DNA of 64,000 bases from NCBI GenBank assembly GCA_963768765.1, contig CAVYJK010000028.1, positions 124,001-188,000 of the forward strand, in the 5' to 3' direction. This document shows positions 30,101 to 39,730 of the stretch, piece by piece. The notes below the pieces were generated by a model that did not search any database, was not told where the DNA came from, and saw only the letters and a program-made list of their open reading frames with translations. The first letter of the stretch is position 1; the number at the start of each line of letters is the position of its first letter. The stretch is from DASWLF01 sp963768765. GTDB lineage: Bacteria > Desulfobacterota > Desulfobaccia > Desulfobaccales > 0-14-0-80-60-11. Both the position numbers and the translations under genes were made by a program.

Positions 30101-30394
30101 GCGCCCAATTGCACGACGCCATCATCGACGGCGCGGCCAAGCGTATCCGGCCCAAGTTCATGACCGCGGCCACCCTGCTCCTGGGGCTGATTCCCATCAT
30201 GTGGGCCACCGGGGACCGGCGCCGACGTCATGAAACGCATCGCCGCCCCCATGATCGGCGGCATCTTCACCTCCTTCCTCCTGGAGTTGATGGTTTACCC
30301 GGCCATCTACGAGATCTGGAAATGGAATTTCGAGGTGAAAAAAGCACCTTCCCGGTTCGGAACTCGCGGATTGAGAGCCCGGGAGGGGATTTAA
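27161..30394 (+). CDS. cusA: CusA-type heavy-metal RND efflux pump, six frame breaks
   Basis: The proton-driven inner-membrane pump for Cu(I)/Ag(I). All three methionines that bind the metal in E. coli CusA have counterparts: LYMPST (Met codon 28921), VSMLET (29071) and IEMLSTG (29218). Transmembrane helix 4 reads GGIVIAVGALVDAAIVVVE, with the conserved acidic relay, and the second half has GVDAETGIFMLLYLD. Single extra bases near 27,263, 27,633, 29,600, 29,683, 30,016 and 30,214 interrupt it. The six repaired segments join into one colinear protein of about 1,075 residues. No TolC/CusC-like outer channel gene is in the window. Six lesions, all +1 and none inside a conserved motif, point to sequence error rather than selection lost. 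Confidence 0.92.
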
Positions 30395-30574
30395 GGGGGT
30401 GGTTAATGCTGTGGCTCTTGCCTTAGATTCTGCTGGTGCTTAAAGTTAAAATTGCTGGCCTGGAAAACTGACCAAGCTATCTCGCCGCTTGCGGCCTGCT
30501 GCGACCATGTGAAAGGATCCGATTTTCGGACGTTGTGCAGGAGGGTGGCGCAGAATAATTTAAAGGAGGCTAAG

Positions 30575-30922
30575 ATGAAGGCTGTGCGAAGAATCTTTTT
30601 GGTGATAACCTTAGGCCTGTCGCTGGTGCTATTTCTGGCCGGCATCGGCCTTCCGCAAGGTACCGGCGGAGGGAAAGCCGAAGTCCCCGCCAAACAAGCC
30701 ACGAAAATCACCATAACCGGCAAAATAGTTTATATGAAGAGCTACGGTGGGTATATGGTGATCAGCGAAAAACCTCATGAAGAATACAAAATCCTGAATG
30801 CAAATGAGAAAATTTTAAGCGCCGTGGCTAAAAAGGGTAAACCTGTCACCATTGAGGGTACCATGCCACGGGGAGCCTATTTGCTGCAAATCGACAAGAT
30901 AGACGGCAAAAAATATCCCTAA
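30575..30922 (+). CDS. Small exported protein, possibly OB-like, unknown function
   Basis: AAGGAGG is followed 6 bases later by an ATG and a 115-residue protein. The N-terminus is a signal sequence or anchor (IFLVITLGLSLVLFLAGIGL). The mature part alternates short strands (KITITGKIVYMKSYGGYMVI, KPVTIEGTMPRGAYLLQI) in the way of small OB-fold periplasmic proteins. It follows cusA by 180 bp and a terminator follows it. CusF is the obvious comparison, but the Met/His/Trp copper site of CusF is not evident, so I do not assign that name. Confidence 0.7.
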   Translation: MKAVRRIFLVITLGLSLVLFLAGIGLPQGTGGGKAEVPAKQATKITITGKIVYMKSYGGYMVISEKPHEEYKILNANEKILSAVAKKGKPVTIEGTMPRGAYLLQIDKIDGKKYP

Positions 30923-30957
30923 AGGTCAACCATTCTTACCGGGGAATGCCAGGAATC

Positions 30958-31000
30958 ACAGGGCCCGACCGGGAAATAATTCCCCCGGGCCCTTGGTTTT
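30958..31000 (+). terminator. Terminator of the copper region
   Basis: AGGGCCCG and CGGGCCCT form the outer stem, with inner GGGAA/TTCCC, followed by TGGTTTTT. Confidence 0.7.
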
Positions 31001-31304
31001 TCAGCCATCCCACGATGGGTCCAGTGGCTGCGGCAAAGGCCGCCTGGATGCCGCGGACCGGGGTGTCGTACCTCAAGATGCTGCAGCTGATCCCCGCAGC
31101 CGGGAAACAAGTTCTGCCTTAACGGAATTTTAACAACCTCGCCCCACATCTTAACCCCGTTTTAATTCCCACCGTGGTAATCAAGCAGCCATCGCATCCC
31201 GCTCCCTGAGGCCGGGAGCAAAGGGCCTCGGCGCCACGGCGGTTATCGCCCGGCGGCCGGTCTCCCTGAAACCTTTAGAACTTCAACCGGATCGGGAGGT
31301 TTTT
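31001..31304 (+). other. Non-coding leader of the CBS/SLC13 operon with a candidate H-type pseudoknot
   Basis: No gene is supported. At 31201-31229, GCTCCC pairs with GGGAGC, and the loop GAGGCC can pair with GGCCTC four bases further on. The geometry is that of a compact H-type pseudoknot (1-nt and 4-nt loops). More GC hairpins follow up to about 31,265. It matches no riboswitch I recognise and may be chance in GC-rich DNA. Confidence 0.35.
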
Positions 31305-31812
31305 ATGCCTGACAGCAAGAAAGTCAAGGATCTGATGATCCCTCTGGAGGATTATCCTCACATTCCCTACTGGTTCACCCTGCGCCAGGCCATGGCCATC
31401 GTCCGGGAGGCGGCCATCAAGTTCGAAGGCAGCTTCGAGCCCCGGGCCGTCCTGGTGTTCGATGAAAAATATCAGCTCATGGGCATGTTGACCTTGCGGG
31501 ACATCATCAAGGGGCTGGAGCCCCGGTTCCTGCAGGAGACCGGCCTGGTCAAGAGCCGACCCCAGCCTCACCGTCCTGATGGGCGATCTCTTCGGCCCCG
31601 GCTTGAAGGAGGCCTCCCAAAAACCGGTGAGCGAGGTCATGAGCCCCATCAAGGTCACCGTCCAGGGCAACGACCCCATCGCCAAGGCCCTGTTCCTGAT
31701 GATCAAGGAAAACGTGGGCATGATGCCGGTGATCCAGGATAACAAAGTGGTCGGCATGATTCGCTTGAGCGATCTCTTCAAAGAGATCTCCGACATGGTG
31801 CTGGGCGATTAG
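31305..31812 (+). CDS. Two-CBS-domain protein, one frame break
   Basis: A stand-alone CBS pair: KVKDLMIPLEDYPHIPYWFT begins the first domain, and VSEVMSPIKVTVQGNDPIAK begins the second. Such proteins sense adenine nucleotides and gate transporters or enzymes. One extra base near 31,557 (VKS to DPSLTVLMGDL) splits it; repaired length is about 168 residues. A GGGAGG site precedes the ATG. It is 38 bp ahead of an SLC13-type permease, so a role in controlling that carrier is a reasonable inference. Confidence 0.85.
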
Positions 31813-31850
31813 CCTGTCCCGGGACATTTAACTAGAAGGAGTTAACTACC

Positions 31851-33386
31851 ATGGCGGAAGATATCAAAAAAATGCCCGTCGGCGCCGGCCTGCCGGAGAT
31901 GCCCGAAGAGATCGTCATTGCCCCCAAAAAGGTGGTCATCGACTGGAAGCGCATCATCTTTATTCTCCTGGGCCTGGCCTTATTTTTCCTCTTCTATTTC
32001 ATGTCGGATTTAGCGGACGCGGTGGACCCCTCCGGCAAGCACTTTCCCCTGCCGCCCCAAGGCCGGATGGCCATCGGCCTCTTTCTCATGGCCGCGGTCT
32101 GGTGGATCTTCGAGGTGATGCCCATCGGCGCCACCGCCATCGCCATCGGCCTGTTCCAGACCATCTTCATGATTCGCACCGCCGATGCAGCCCTGAAAGA
32201 TTTCTTTGACCCCTCGGTCTGGTTTATCTTCGGCTCGGTGGTCATGGGCATGGCCTTCGCGGTCTCCGGCCTCACCAAGCGCATGGCCTACAAGATGCTG
32301 AATATCGTGGGCGAGAACACCAATTTCATCCTCCTGGGCACCTTTATCATCATCGCCGGCATGACCCTGCTCATGGCCCACACCGCGGTGGCCGCGGCCA
32401 TCTTCCCCCTGCTGGTGGCCATCCACTCCCTGTACAGCGAGTCCGACCAGCCCACCAGGTTCGGCAAGGGCCTGTTCATCGGCATGGCCTGGACCGCGGG
32501 CGCGGGTTCGGTCATCACCTTCCTGGGGTCGGCCCGGGCGGTGGCCGGCGCCGGCATGTTCAAGAAATTCACCGGCGGCACGGAGATCGGCTTCTTCGAG
32601 CTCATCTGGTACATGCTCCCCTTGGGGGCGATCATGGTCTTCTTCATCTGGCTCACCGTGATCATCTTTTTCAAACCCGAGAGAGCCCGCATCGACGGCT
32701 TGCGGGAGCGGGTGGCCAGCCTGGGGAAAGAACTGGGCCCCATGAACAACAAGGAAAAGTTCGTCATCGCCATGGTGATCGTGGTCCTGACCCTGTTCAT
32801 GCTCAAATCCTTCTCCCCCATCCCCTTCTTCAAGAACATGGACCGGGCGGCCATCATGATCGTCGCCACCGTGCTCTTCTTCCTCACCCGCACCCTGGTG
32901 GTGGAGGACATGGAGACCATCCCCTGGAACATCATCCTGCTGTTCGGCGGGGCCATGTCCATCGGCTACTGTCTCTATGACACCAAGGCGGCGGAATGGA
33001 TGGCCGTGAACTGGGTGACCTGGTTCCAGAAGGCCCCCTGGCTGGTCTTCGTCCTGGCCATCGCCTTCTTCGTCCTGGTCATGACCAACTTCATCATGAA
33101 CGTGGCGGCCATCGCCATCACCCTGCCGGTGTCCCTGGTCATCGCCAGGTATCTGGGCGTGGCCCCGGAAGTCATCTTCTTCGCCTCGCTGGCCACCGCG
33201 GGCATGCCCTTTAACCTGCTCATCGGCGCGGCCCCCAATGCCATCGCCTATGAGAGCAAGCAGTTCACCGCCGGGGAGTTTTTCATCTACGGCTGGATCC
33301 CCAGCCTCATCCTCATGGCCTTTCTGGCGGTGTTCTGCTACTTCATCTGGCCCCTGCAGGGCATGCCGGTGTTGGTGGCGAAATAG
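31851..33386 (+). CDS. SLC13/DASS-family anion permease
   Basis: A 511-residue polytopic protein with two inverted halves of the divalent anion:sodium symporter fold, with hydrophobic helices throughout and the re-entrant hairpins of the family. The two sites where classic members carry Ser-Asn-Thr are changed: the first reads MAHTAVAAAIFPLL and the second FIMNVAAIAITLPV. The substrate therefore cannot be guessed as dicarboxylate or sulfate with confidence. It starts after a good GAAGGAG site and sits between the CBS protein and a second permease. The gene is intact. Confidence 0.85.
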   Translation: MAEDIKKMPVGAGLPEMPEEIVIAPKKVVIDWKRIIFILLGLALFFLFYFMSDLADAVDPSGKHFPLPPQGRMAIGLFLMAAVWWIFEVMPIGATAIAIGLFQTIFMIRTADAALKDFFDPSVWFIFGSVVMGMAFAVSGLTKRMAYKMLNIVGENTNFILLGTFIIIAGMTLLMAHTAVAAAIFPLLVAIHSLYSESDQPTRFGKGLFIGMAWTAGAGSVITFLGSARAVAGAGMFKKFTGGTEIGFFELIWYMLPLGAIMVFFIWLTVIIFFKPERARIDGLRERVASLGKELGPMNNKEKFVIAMVIVVLTLFMLKSFSPIPFFKNMDRAAIMIVATVLFFLTRTLVVEDMETIPWNIILLFGGAMSIGYCLYDTKAAEWMAVNWVTWFQKAPWLVFVLAIAFFVLVMTNFIMNVAAIAITLPVSLVIARYLGVAPEVIFFASLATAGMPFNLLIGAAPNAIAYESKQFTAGEFFIYGWIPSLILMAFLAVFCYFIWPLQGMPVLVAK

Positions 33387-33467
33387 TGGCGAGAGATGGC
33401 CAGGAACCGTAACGCCGGTTTCCTCCCCTTCACCTGAAAACCAAGTAATGATCAAAGGGGATTATCA

Positions 33468-35209
33468 ATGCGCAAAAGGCTGATTTCCTTTCTACATATC
33501 TTGATCTTCCTGGTGATCTGCGGGACTCCTGGCAAGCTCCGCGGCTCTGGCCGCCGCTCCCGCCCCGGCCGGCGACCACCTGGCGCTGTCCGGGCTGGTC
33601 ACCAACCCCATGGGCAAAGGCCTCAAGGAAGTGGAAGTGGAAGTGCTGGTGAACGGCCAGCACGTCAAGCCCACGGGCAAAGACGCGGAAATCGTCACCG
33701 GCAAGCCCGGCGGCTTTGTGGCGGATTTCATCCTGCCCGCCGGGACCCTGCCCGCGGCCAAGGTGGAGGTCAAGGCCTTCAAACCCTCCTGGGAGCCCCA
33801 TTCCGGCCACCCCGGTGAAGGTGGTGGAGGCGGGGGTCGATGCCCAGGGCAACCGCCTGTTCCAGGCGTCCCAGAACCTCACCATGAAACGGCACATCAC
33901 CGCGGGCTTCTGGATCGCCAGCCTCATCCTGCTGCTGGTTTACCTGGTCATCTCCTTCGAGTGGATGCACCGCACCCTGGTGTCCTTTCTGGGCGCGGCC
34001 CTCATCATCTTCATCACCTATACCCTGGGGACCTGTGACAAGTCCTTTTTCATCATCTCCTTTGACGACGCCATGGGGGCCATCGACCTGAACGTCATCT
34101 TCCTGCTCATGGGCATGATGCTCTTCGTGGGGGTGATGAAAAAGACGGGCATGTTCCAGTTCCTGGCCTATAAGGCCTATGCCATGGCCAAAGGCAACGT
34201 CTTTGTCCTGTCCTTCGTCCTCCAGGTCATCACCGCGGTGATTTCGGCCTTTCTGGACAACGTCACCACCATGCTCCTGGTGCTGCCGGTGACCATCGAG
34301 ATCGCCGTCACCCTGAAGATCAACCCCCTGACCCTGCTGGTCCCCGAGGCCTTTGCCTCCAACGTCGGCGGCACCGCCACCCTCATCGGCGACCCGCCCA
34401 ACATCCTCATCGGCTCCTATGCCGGACTCACCTTCGGCCAGTTTGTGCAGAACCTGACCCTGATCTGCGCCATCTCCCTGGTGGCCTCCTCCTTTTTCTT
34501 CGTCTGGTGGCACAAGAAGGATTACCTCAAGGCGGAAGTGAAGGATGTGAACCGCACCATCGAATTTTTGAAAGAAGAGTACCAAATCACCAACAAGAAA
34601 CTGATGATCCAGGGCCTGATCCTGCTGGGCTTTGCCATCCTGTTCTTTATCCTGGGCGGGATCCTGCATCTGCCGGTGTCGATCCCCGCCCTGGTGGGCT
34701 CCCTGCTGCTGCTGGCCATCTCCGGGGAAGACATCGTGGAGATGCTGGAGAAAGAGGTGGAGTGGCCCACCCTGGTCTTCTTCATCGGCCTGTTCATGGT
34801 CATCGCCGGGGCCGAGGAGACCGGCCTGATCCAGGTGATCGCCAACTTCGTCAAGGATGTCTCCAAAGGCAACCTGACCGCGGCCATCATCATCGTCCTC
34901 TGGGTGAGCGCCATTGCCTCGGCCTTCATTGACAACATTCCCTTCACCGCCACCATGCTGCCCATCATCGCCTTTCTGAACCAGACCATCCCCGGGGCGG
35001 AAAGCGGCGTGCTCTGGTGGTCGCTGTCCCTGGGGGCCTGTCTGGGCGGCAACGGCACCATGATCGGCGCCACGGCCAACGTGGTCACCGTGGGTCTGGC
35101 GGAAAAGGCCGGCTACCATATCTCCTTCGTGGATTACATGAAGGCCTGCTGGTGGCCCATGATGATCACCGTCACCATCTGCATGGTTTATCTCCTGATA
35201 GCTTACTGA
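33468..35209 (+). CDS. ArsB/NhaD/SLC13-superfamily permease with an exported N-terminal domain, two frame breaks
   Basis: After a signal peptide (RLISFLHILIFLVICG) comes a soluble domain of about 80 residues with the look of an Ig-like or carboxypeptidase-regulatory fold (LALSGLVTNPMGKGLKEVEV). Eleven or so transmembrane helices follow. The permease carries ITAVISAFLDNVTTMLLVLP, the TATLIGDPPNILIG signature of the ArsB/NhaD group, and the mirror motif ASAFIDNIPFTATMLPII. Extra bases near 33,525 and 33,805 break only the N-terminal part. Known relatives move arsenite or exchange Na+/H+; which ion applies here is unknown. The fused periplasmic domain is unusual. Confidence 0.85.
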
Positions 35210-35218
35210 AGTGGGCAC

Positions 35219-35250
35219 TCAGGCGGGGCCGGCGTGCCGGTCCCGCTTGA
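35219..35250 (+). terminator. Possible terminator after the permeases
   Basis: GGCGGGGCCGGC and GCCGGTCCCGC form a strong hairpin, but the T-run is weak (CTTGACC), so it may only attenuate. Confidence 0.4.
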
Positions 35251-35361
35251 CCAACGGCTAAGAACCGGTTATGCTTCCGAATATTGCCTTGTCCCTGTAA
35301 AAACCTCAGCGTAAAATAGTCTGGGGTCCACGGGGCAGGGAGGTGGCGGAGGCAAAACCAC

Positions 35362-37405
35362 ATGGCGCAGCAGCCATCGGCGGCGGCAGAACGGCCTGAG
35401 CTTTTACGGAACGGCCCAGCGGAACCTCCAGGCCGCCGTCTGCTCGTTTGCTTGAGCCCCAGCCCCGCCGCCCCTCGCCTGGCGCGCGCCGCCAGCCGCC
35501 TGGCCGAAGCCTCCCAGGCCGAGTGGTTCGCGGTCTATGTGGAAACTGCCCACGACCACCCCTCTTTCGAAGACCAGGAACTGGTTTCCAAGACCTTGCG
35601 CCTGGCGGCCCAACTGGGAGGGCAGGCCGTCAAGCTCTCCGGTTTCAGCCTCCGGGAGGCCATCCTGGACTTTGCCCGGGAACACCGCATCACCGGGATC
35701 GTGCTGGAGACACCCCGCCGGCCCCGTTGGCGCCGGCTGCTTTTCGGCTCGCTGGCGGACCAGCTCCTTAAGGGCTGCCCCCACCTGGACCTTTATCTGA
35801 TTTCCGAAGAAGGAGAAGAGGCCCGGCCTGCGGCGCCGCGGCGGCGCCAGGGTTGGGCCGCCTTATGGGAGTATCTTTGGGCCGCCTTGGGGGTGGGGGT
35901 CTGCACCGGGTTGGCCTTGGTCCTGTTTCCTTACCTGACCCTCACCACTTTAGTGATGATTTATCTGCTGACCACGGTGATCATCGCCTCCTTCCTGGAC
36001 CGGGGGCCTTCCATCTTCGCCTCCCTGTTCAGCGTGGCCCTCTTTGCCTTCTTTTTTGTGCCGAACTACTACTCCTTTTCGGTGGCCAACACGGAGTACG
36101 CCATCACCCTGGCGGTGATGCTCCTGGTGAGCACCCTGATCAGCAGCCTGACTTCCCGCATCCGCCACCAGGCCAGGACGGCCCGCCAGCAGGAGCGGCA
36201 GACCGCGGCCTTGCATGAAATGAGCCGCAAGCTCACCGCCAAGCTGAGCCTGAAAGACCTGCTGCACGAAGCCGTGGAGCAGATTTCCAAGACTTTCGAC
36301 AGCCACACCGCCATCCTCCTGGCCGACAGTGCCGGAAAATTGGCCGTCAGCGCCGGGGAGCAATTTCCGGACGATTACGGCAGCGAAATGTTGGTGGCCA
36401 ACTGGGTTTACCGCTACGGCCACTTCGCGGGCCTGGGCACCAAGACGCTCCCCAAGGCCCGGGGTTTTTACCTGCCGCTCAGCGCCTCCCAAAAGATGAT
36501 CGGCGTCTTGCGGCTGGAGCCCACCCAAGCCAACAAGATGATCGATCTGCAGTCCCTGCGGTTTCTGGAGGCCCTGGGCAGCCAGGTGGCCCTGGCCATT
36601 GAGCGGGAGGGCCTCAGCCAGCAGGCCCAGCAGGTCCAAGTGCAGATGGAGGGCGAGCGGCTGCGCAACACCCTGCTCAGTTCCGTGTCCCATGATCTGC
36701 GCACTCCCTTGACCGTCATCGCCGGCTCCGCCAGCAGCCTGCTGGAAGGGGAAGGCAGCCTGGACCCCCAGACCAAGCGCGAGCTGTCCCAGACGATTTA
36801 CGAAGAAGCCAAGCGCCTGGACCGGTTGGTTCATAATCTGCTGGAGATGAGCCGGCTCCAGTCCGGCCAGGTCAAGCTCAACCAGGAGTGGCACGTTCTG
36901 GAAGAAGTGGTGGGCTGCGCCCTGGCGCAGCTGGAAGCCCAGCTGCAGGACTACCCGGTAGTTATCAATCTGCCGCCGGACCTCCCCATGGTGCGCATCG
37001 ACGCTCTGCTCGATGGAGCGGGTCTTCATCAACCTGCTGGAAAACGCCGCCAAGTATACCCCGGCCCAGACGCCGGTGGAGATCTCGGGCCGGATGGGCG
37101 ACAAAGAACTCCTGGTGGAAGTGGCGGACCGGGGCCCCGGCTTGGCCCCGGGCGATGAGGAACTGGTCTTCGAGAAGTTCTACCAGGCTTCTGCCGGCAG
37201 CACCCGGGGGGTGGGCCTGGGGCTCACCATCTGCCGCAACATCATCGAAGCCCACGGCGGGCGCATCTGGGCCGCCAACCGTCCCGGCGGCGGCACGGTC
37301 TTCAGCTTCACCATCCCCCTGACGGAAGGCGCCCCCTTCCTGGACAGGTCCCTGCCGGAGATGCAGAAGAACCCCAGCGATGAATCCGCGCATCTTGCTG
37401 ATTGA
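35362..37405 (+). CDS. KdpD-like sensor histidine kinase lacking the N-terminal KdpD domain, one frame break
   Basis: About 680 residues in this order: a Usp-like domain (residues about 25-155), four transmembrane helices of the DUF4118 KdpD type (about 170-270, YLTLTTLVMIYLLTTVIIAS), a GAF-like domain (about 300-430), a HisKA box (SSVSHDLRTPLTVIAGSASS) and a HATPase domain (FINLLENAAKY, GVGLGLTICRNIIEAHGG). The ATP-binding KdpD sensor domain that normally opens the protein is absent. One extra base near 37,011 separates the last two parts. It overlaps the response regulator by 26 bp. There are no kdpFABC genes here; the likely target is the permease operon just upstream. Confidence 0.88.
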
Positions 37406-38069
37406 AGACGATCCCCACATCCGCCGGTTCCTGAGGGCCTCCCTCCACACCCAGGGCTTCGTGTTGCTGGAGGCCGGCACCGGCCAGGAGGGATTGTCTC
37501 TGGCCGCCTCCCAGGTGCCGGATATCGTCTTGCTGGACCTGGGGCTGCCCGACCTTGAGGGCATCGAGGTGATCCGCCGCCTGCGGGAGTGGTCCGCGGT
37601 CCCCATCATCATCCTTTCGGCCCGGGGCCAGGAACGGGACAAGGTTACCAACCTGGATGCCGGGGCCGACGATTATTTGACCAAGCCTTTTGGGGTGGGC
37701 GAACTGCTGGCGCGCATCCGGGCGGCCCTGCGCCGCTACAGCCCGGCGGAAGAAGGCAAACCCGAGGCCGTCTTCACCCTGGGGAAGCTGCGGGTGGATT
37801 TCGAGCGGCGCCGGGTATTTCGGCAGGAAGAGGAGGTCCGCCTCACTCCCATCGAATACAAGCTCTTTTGTGTCCTCATCAAGCATCGGGGCAAAGTGGT
37901 GACCCACCGCCAATTGCTGAAAGAAGTCTGGGGACCGTCTTTTACCGAGCAGAATCCCTACTTGCGCATCTTCATTCTCAACCTCCGGCGAAAACTGGAA
38001 GACGATCCCACCCGCCCTCAATATCTGCTCACCGAACCCGGGGTGGGCTACCGCCTGCGGGGGGAATGA
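37380..38069 (+). CDS. KdpE-like OmpR-family response regulator
   Basis: A 229-residue two-domain regulator. The receiver has the acidic pocket (LLIEDDPHI), the phosphorylated aspartate in DIVLLDLGLPD, and the conserved Thr/Ser and Lys (ILSARGQ, LTKPFG). The output half is a winged-helix OmpR/PhoB domain (RLTPIEYKLFCVLIKHRGKV, YLLTEPGVGYRL). It starts inside the kinase gene, so the pair is translationally coupled. It resembles KdpE most, but with no K+-ATPase genes nearby its regulon is open. Confidence 0.92.
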   Translation: MNPRILLIEDDPHIRRFLRASLHTQGFVLLEAGTGQEGLSLAASQVPDIVLLDLGLPDLEGIEVIRRLREWSAVPIIILSARGQERDKVTNLDAGADDYLTKPFGVGELLARIRAALRRYSPAEEGKPEAVFTLGKLRVDFERRRVFRQEEEVRLTPIEYKLFCVLIKHRGKVVTHRQLLKEVWGPSFTEQNPYLRIFILNLRRKLEDDPTRPQYLLTEPGVGYRLRGE

Positions 38070-38335
38070 CCCCCGGCCGCCGCAATCCCGGGCAGGTTCT
38101 GAGCTTCTTCTTCCTGCCCCCGACTGGCAAGCCGGCGAACCCCGTCCCCGGCTGGGCCAGGGGGCACCTACGCCTCCTTTGGCCCCCACGGCGCCCCGGG
38201 GGGTGCCGGAAAGAAATCTGCCACCTTACCTGACCAGGGCAGATCGGGCTTGGAAAGAAAGCGCCAGTCCATTTCCCCATTTTTTCCCAGTTTTATGCTA
38301 AAATTAACCGAAGGCTGTTGAAAAACGATTTTTCG

Positions 38336-38407
38336 TGTCATCCTGGACGAAAGGAAGGATCTCAACCTGCTGAAAATGCCAGATTCTTCGCGGCGCTCAG
38401 AATGACA
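38336..38407. repeat. Palindromic TGTCATTCTGAG element, diverged copy
   Basis: The arms TGTCATCCTGGACGAAAGG and GCGGCGCTCAGAATGACA flank a short spacer. It is the same family as 4187-4258. The surrounding gap (38,070-38,524) has GC-rich hairpins but no gene. Confidence 0.6.
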
Positions 38408-38524
38408 GTTAGAGGCCATGGGCTGGTTTTTCACCGGCCTGAGAGGTTGGATGACAGGCTGCAGGACTGACAAAGTACGGCAGGTTGGGAACAGACTGTC
38501 AAATTCGGGACGGGAGATGCAAAG

Positions 38525-38842
38525 ATGAACGGCGTCAAAATGCTGATTGGGGCGATGGCGGTGATGGTTCTGCTGGGCGGCTGCGCCACCGCCCAGACCA
38601 AGGCCTCCAAAAAGGACTACGAGTCCTTGTGCACCGCCCTGGACCAAGAACGGAAAGGCAAAATCAGCCAAAAGGACTACGTCTCCGGGGCCAAGGACCA
38701 ACAGCAGGCCGCGAAACTCTTCCAGCTGTGCGACACCAATCAGGACGGCTATCTGAGCCTGGAAGAATACCTGAACCAGAAACGGGCCATCGATAATTTG
38801 ATAGAGCTGACCCCGCCTCCGGTGGTGCGGCCGGTGCGGTAG
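38525..38842 (+). CDS. Small EF-hand lipoprotein
   Basis: A 105-residue protein with a signal peptide and lipobox (VLLGGC), then a four-helix segment with one canonical calcium-binding loop DTNQDGYLSLEE. The first, degenerate hand (LDQERKGKISQKDYV) keeps only part of the ligand set. It should be an outer-membrane or periplasmic lipoprotein binding calcium. No partner is evident in the neighbourhood. Confidence 0.8.
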   Translation: MNGVKMLIGAMAVMVLLGGCATAQTKASKKDYESLCTALDQERKGKISQKDYVSGAKDQQQAAKLFQLCDTNQDGYLSLEEYLNQKRAIDNLIELTPPPVVRPVR

Positions 38843-38978
38843 TAATTGTTGCCGACGGCAGCGCCAGAAACTCCTGCCTGATTAGGAGGCGGTGCAGGCT
38901 TGTTGGGCTCCCCGGTCTGTTGCCAGATCCCGGCCAGCTGAGGGCGGCAGGTCTTTGAGGCAGGCGGAGGGCAGGAAT

Positions 38979-39009
38979 AAATGAGCCCGGGAACTTTCCC
39001 GGGCTCATT
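38979..39009. terminator. Bidirectional terminator between convergent genes
   Basis: AATGAGCCCGGGAA and TTTCCCGGGCTCATT form a nearly perfect hairpin between the EF-hand gene (plus) and the TPR gene (minus). It can serve both. Confidence 0.75.
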
Positions 39010-39027
39010 CAGGTTAATTTCTCGGCT

Positions 39028-39474
39028 TCATCTTCGCCTGGGGCTGGCGCAAGCCATCTTGACCATTAAGATGTTGGACTTGATGAGGTCCTCCAGGTCG
39101 CTGCCCACCATGGAGTCCTGGCTCACTCGAAAGGCGGTGCAGACGCTCTCCAGGTCACACACCCGGTCCACCACTCCCTTGTATCCTTTGGCCCGGCCCA
39201 AGGCCCGGTTCAGGTAATCCAGCGCCTCCTCATATTTGCCCTTCTTGGCCAAAATGGCCGCCAGGTTATTGAGAGCCACCGGATTTTCGGGATATTGGCG
39301 CAACATCTCTTCATAGACTTTCTGGGCCCGGTCCAGGTCGCCGCGCTCCAGCATCTCATAGCCCGAGTTCAGCAAGGCGGCAAGGTTGCGGTCAACTTGG
39401 GCCCAGGCCGGCCCCCCGGTGACCAGAGCCAGTCCCAACAGAATCGCGGCGCATTTCACGATCGGTCTTGGCAT
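39028..39474 (-). CDS. Exported TPR protein
   Basis: About 148 residues. The ATG at 39474 is chosen because GGGGGGAA lies just upstream and a clean signal peptide follows (CAAILLGLALVTGGPAWAQ). Two TPR units span residues 35-105 (LLNSGYEMLERGDLDRAQKV, ALNNLAAILAKKGKYEEALD). The last 45 residues are not repeats. Such proteins scaffold envelope complexes; no specific partner is seen. The 190 bp up to the next gene hold short hairpins only. Confidence 0.75.
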   Translation of the reverse strand: MPRPIVKCAAILLGLALVTGGPAWAQVDRNLAALLNSGYEMLERGDLDRAQKVYEEMLRQYPENPVALNNLAAILAKKGKYEEALDYLNRALGRAKGYKGVVDRVCDLESVCTAFRVSQDSMVGSDLEDLIKSNILMVKMACASPRRR

Positions 39475-39730
39475 AGCTATTCCCCCCAAACTCAGTTGCA
39501 CTCCATTGCTTCCAGAGGCCCCTTTAAGGTATCTCAAGATAACATATTGGGGGGCAAAATTTAACTTTGGAGATGCGGCTTGCCGCCGACGTTCTTCAAG
39601 CCCCCTACATCATATCGGCCTTCGCCCCTTGGTAGGTAAACTTTCGACCTCCCTAAGGAAGTAAAGAACTTACCTTAGTTTGAGAAGGGTATTTCAATGG
39701 GGCAAGATCACCCCAAGGGGAGGAACGGCT

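Noticed and set aside
27161..30394. Programmed frameshifting or deliberate gene splitting in cusA
   Set aside because: The breaks lie at six unrelated positions without slippery heptamers or a shared pattern, and the same kind of break occurs in many other genes.
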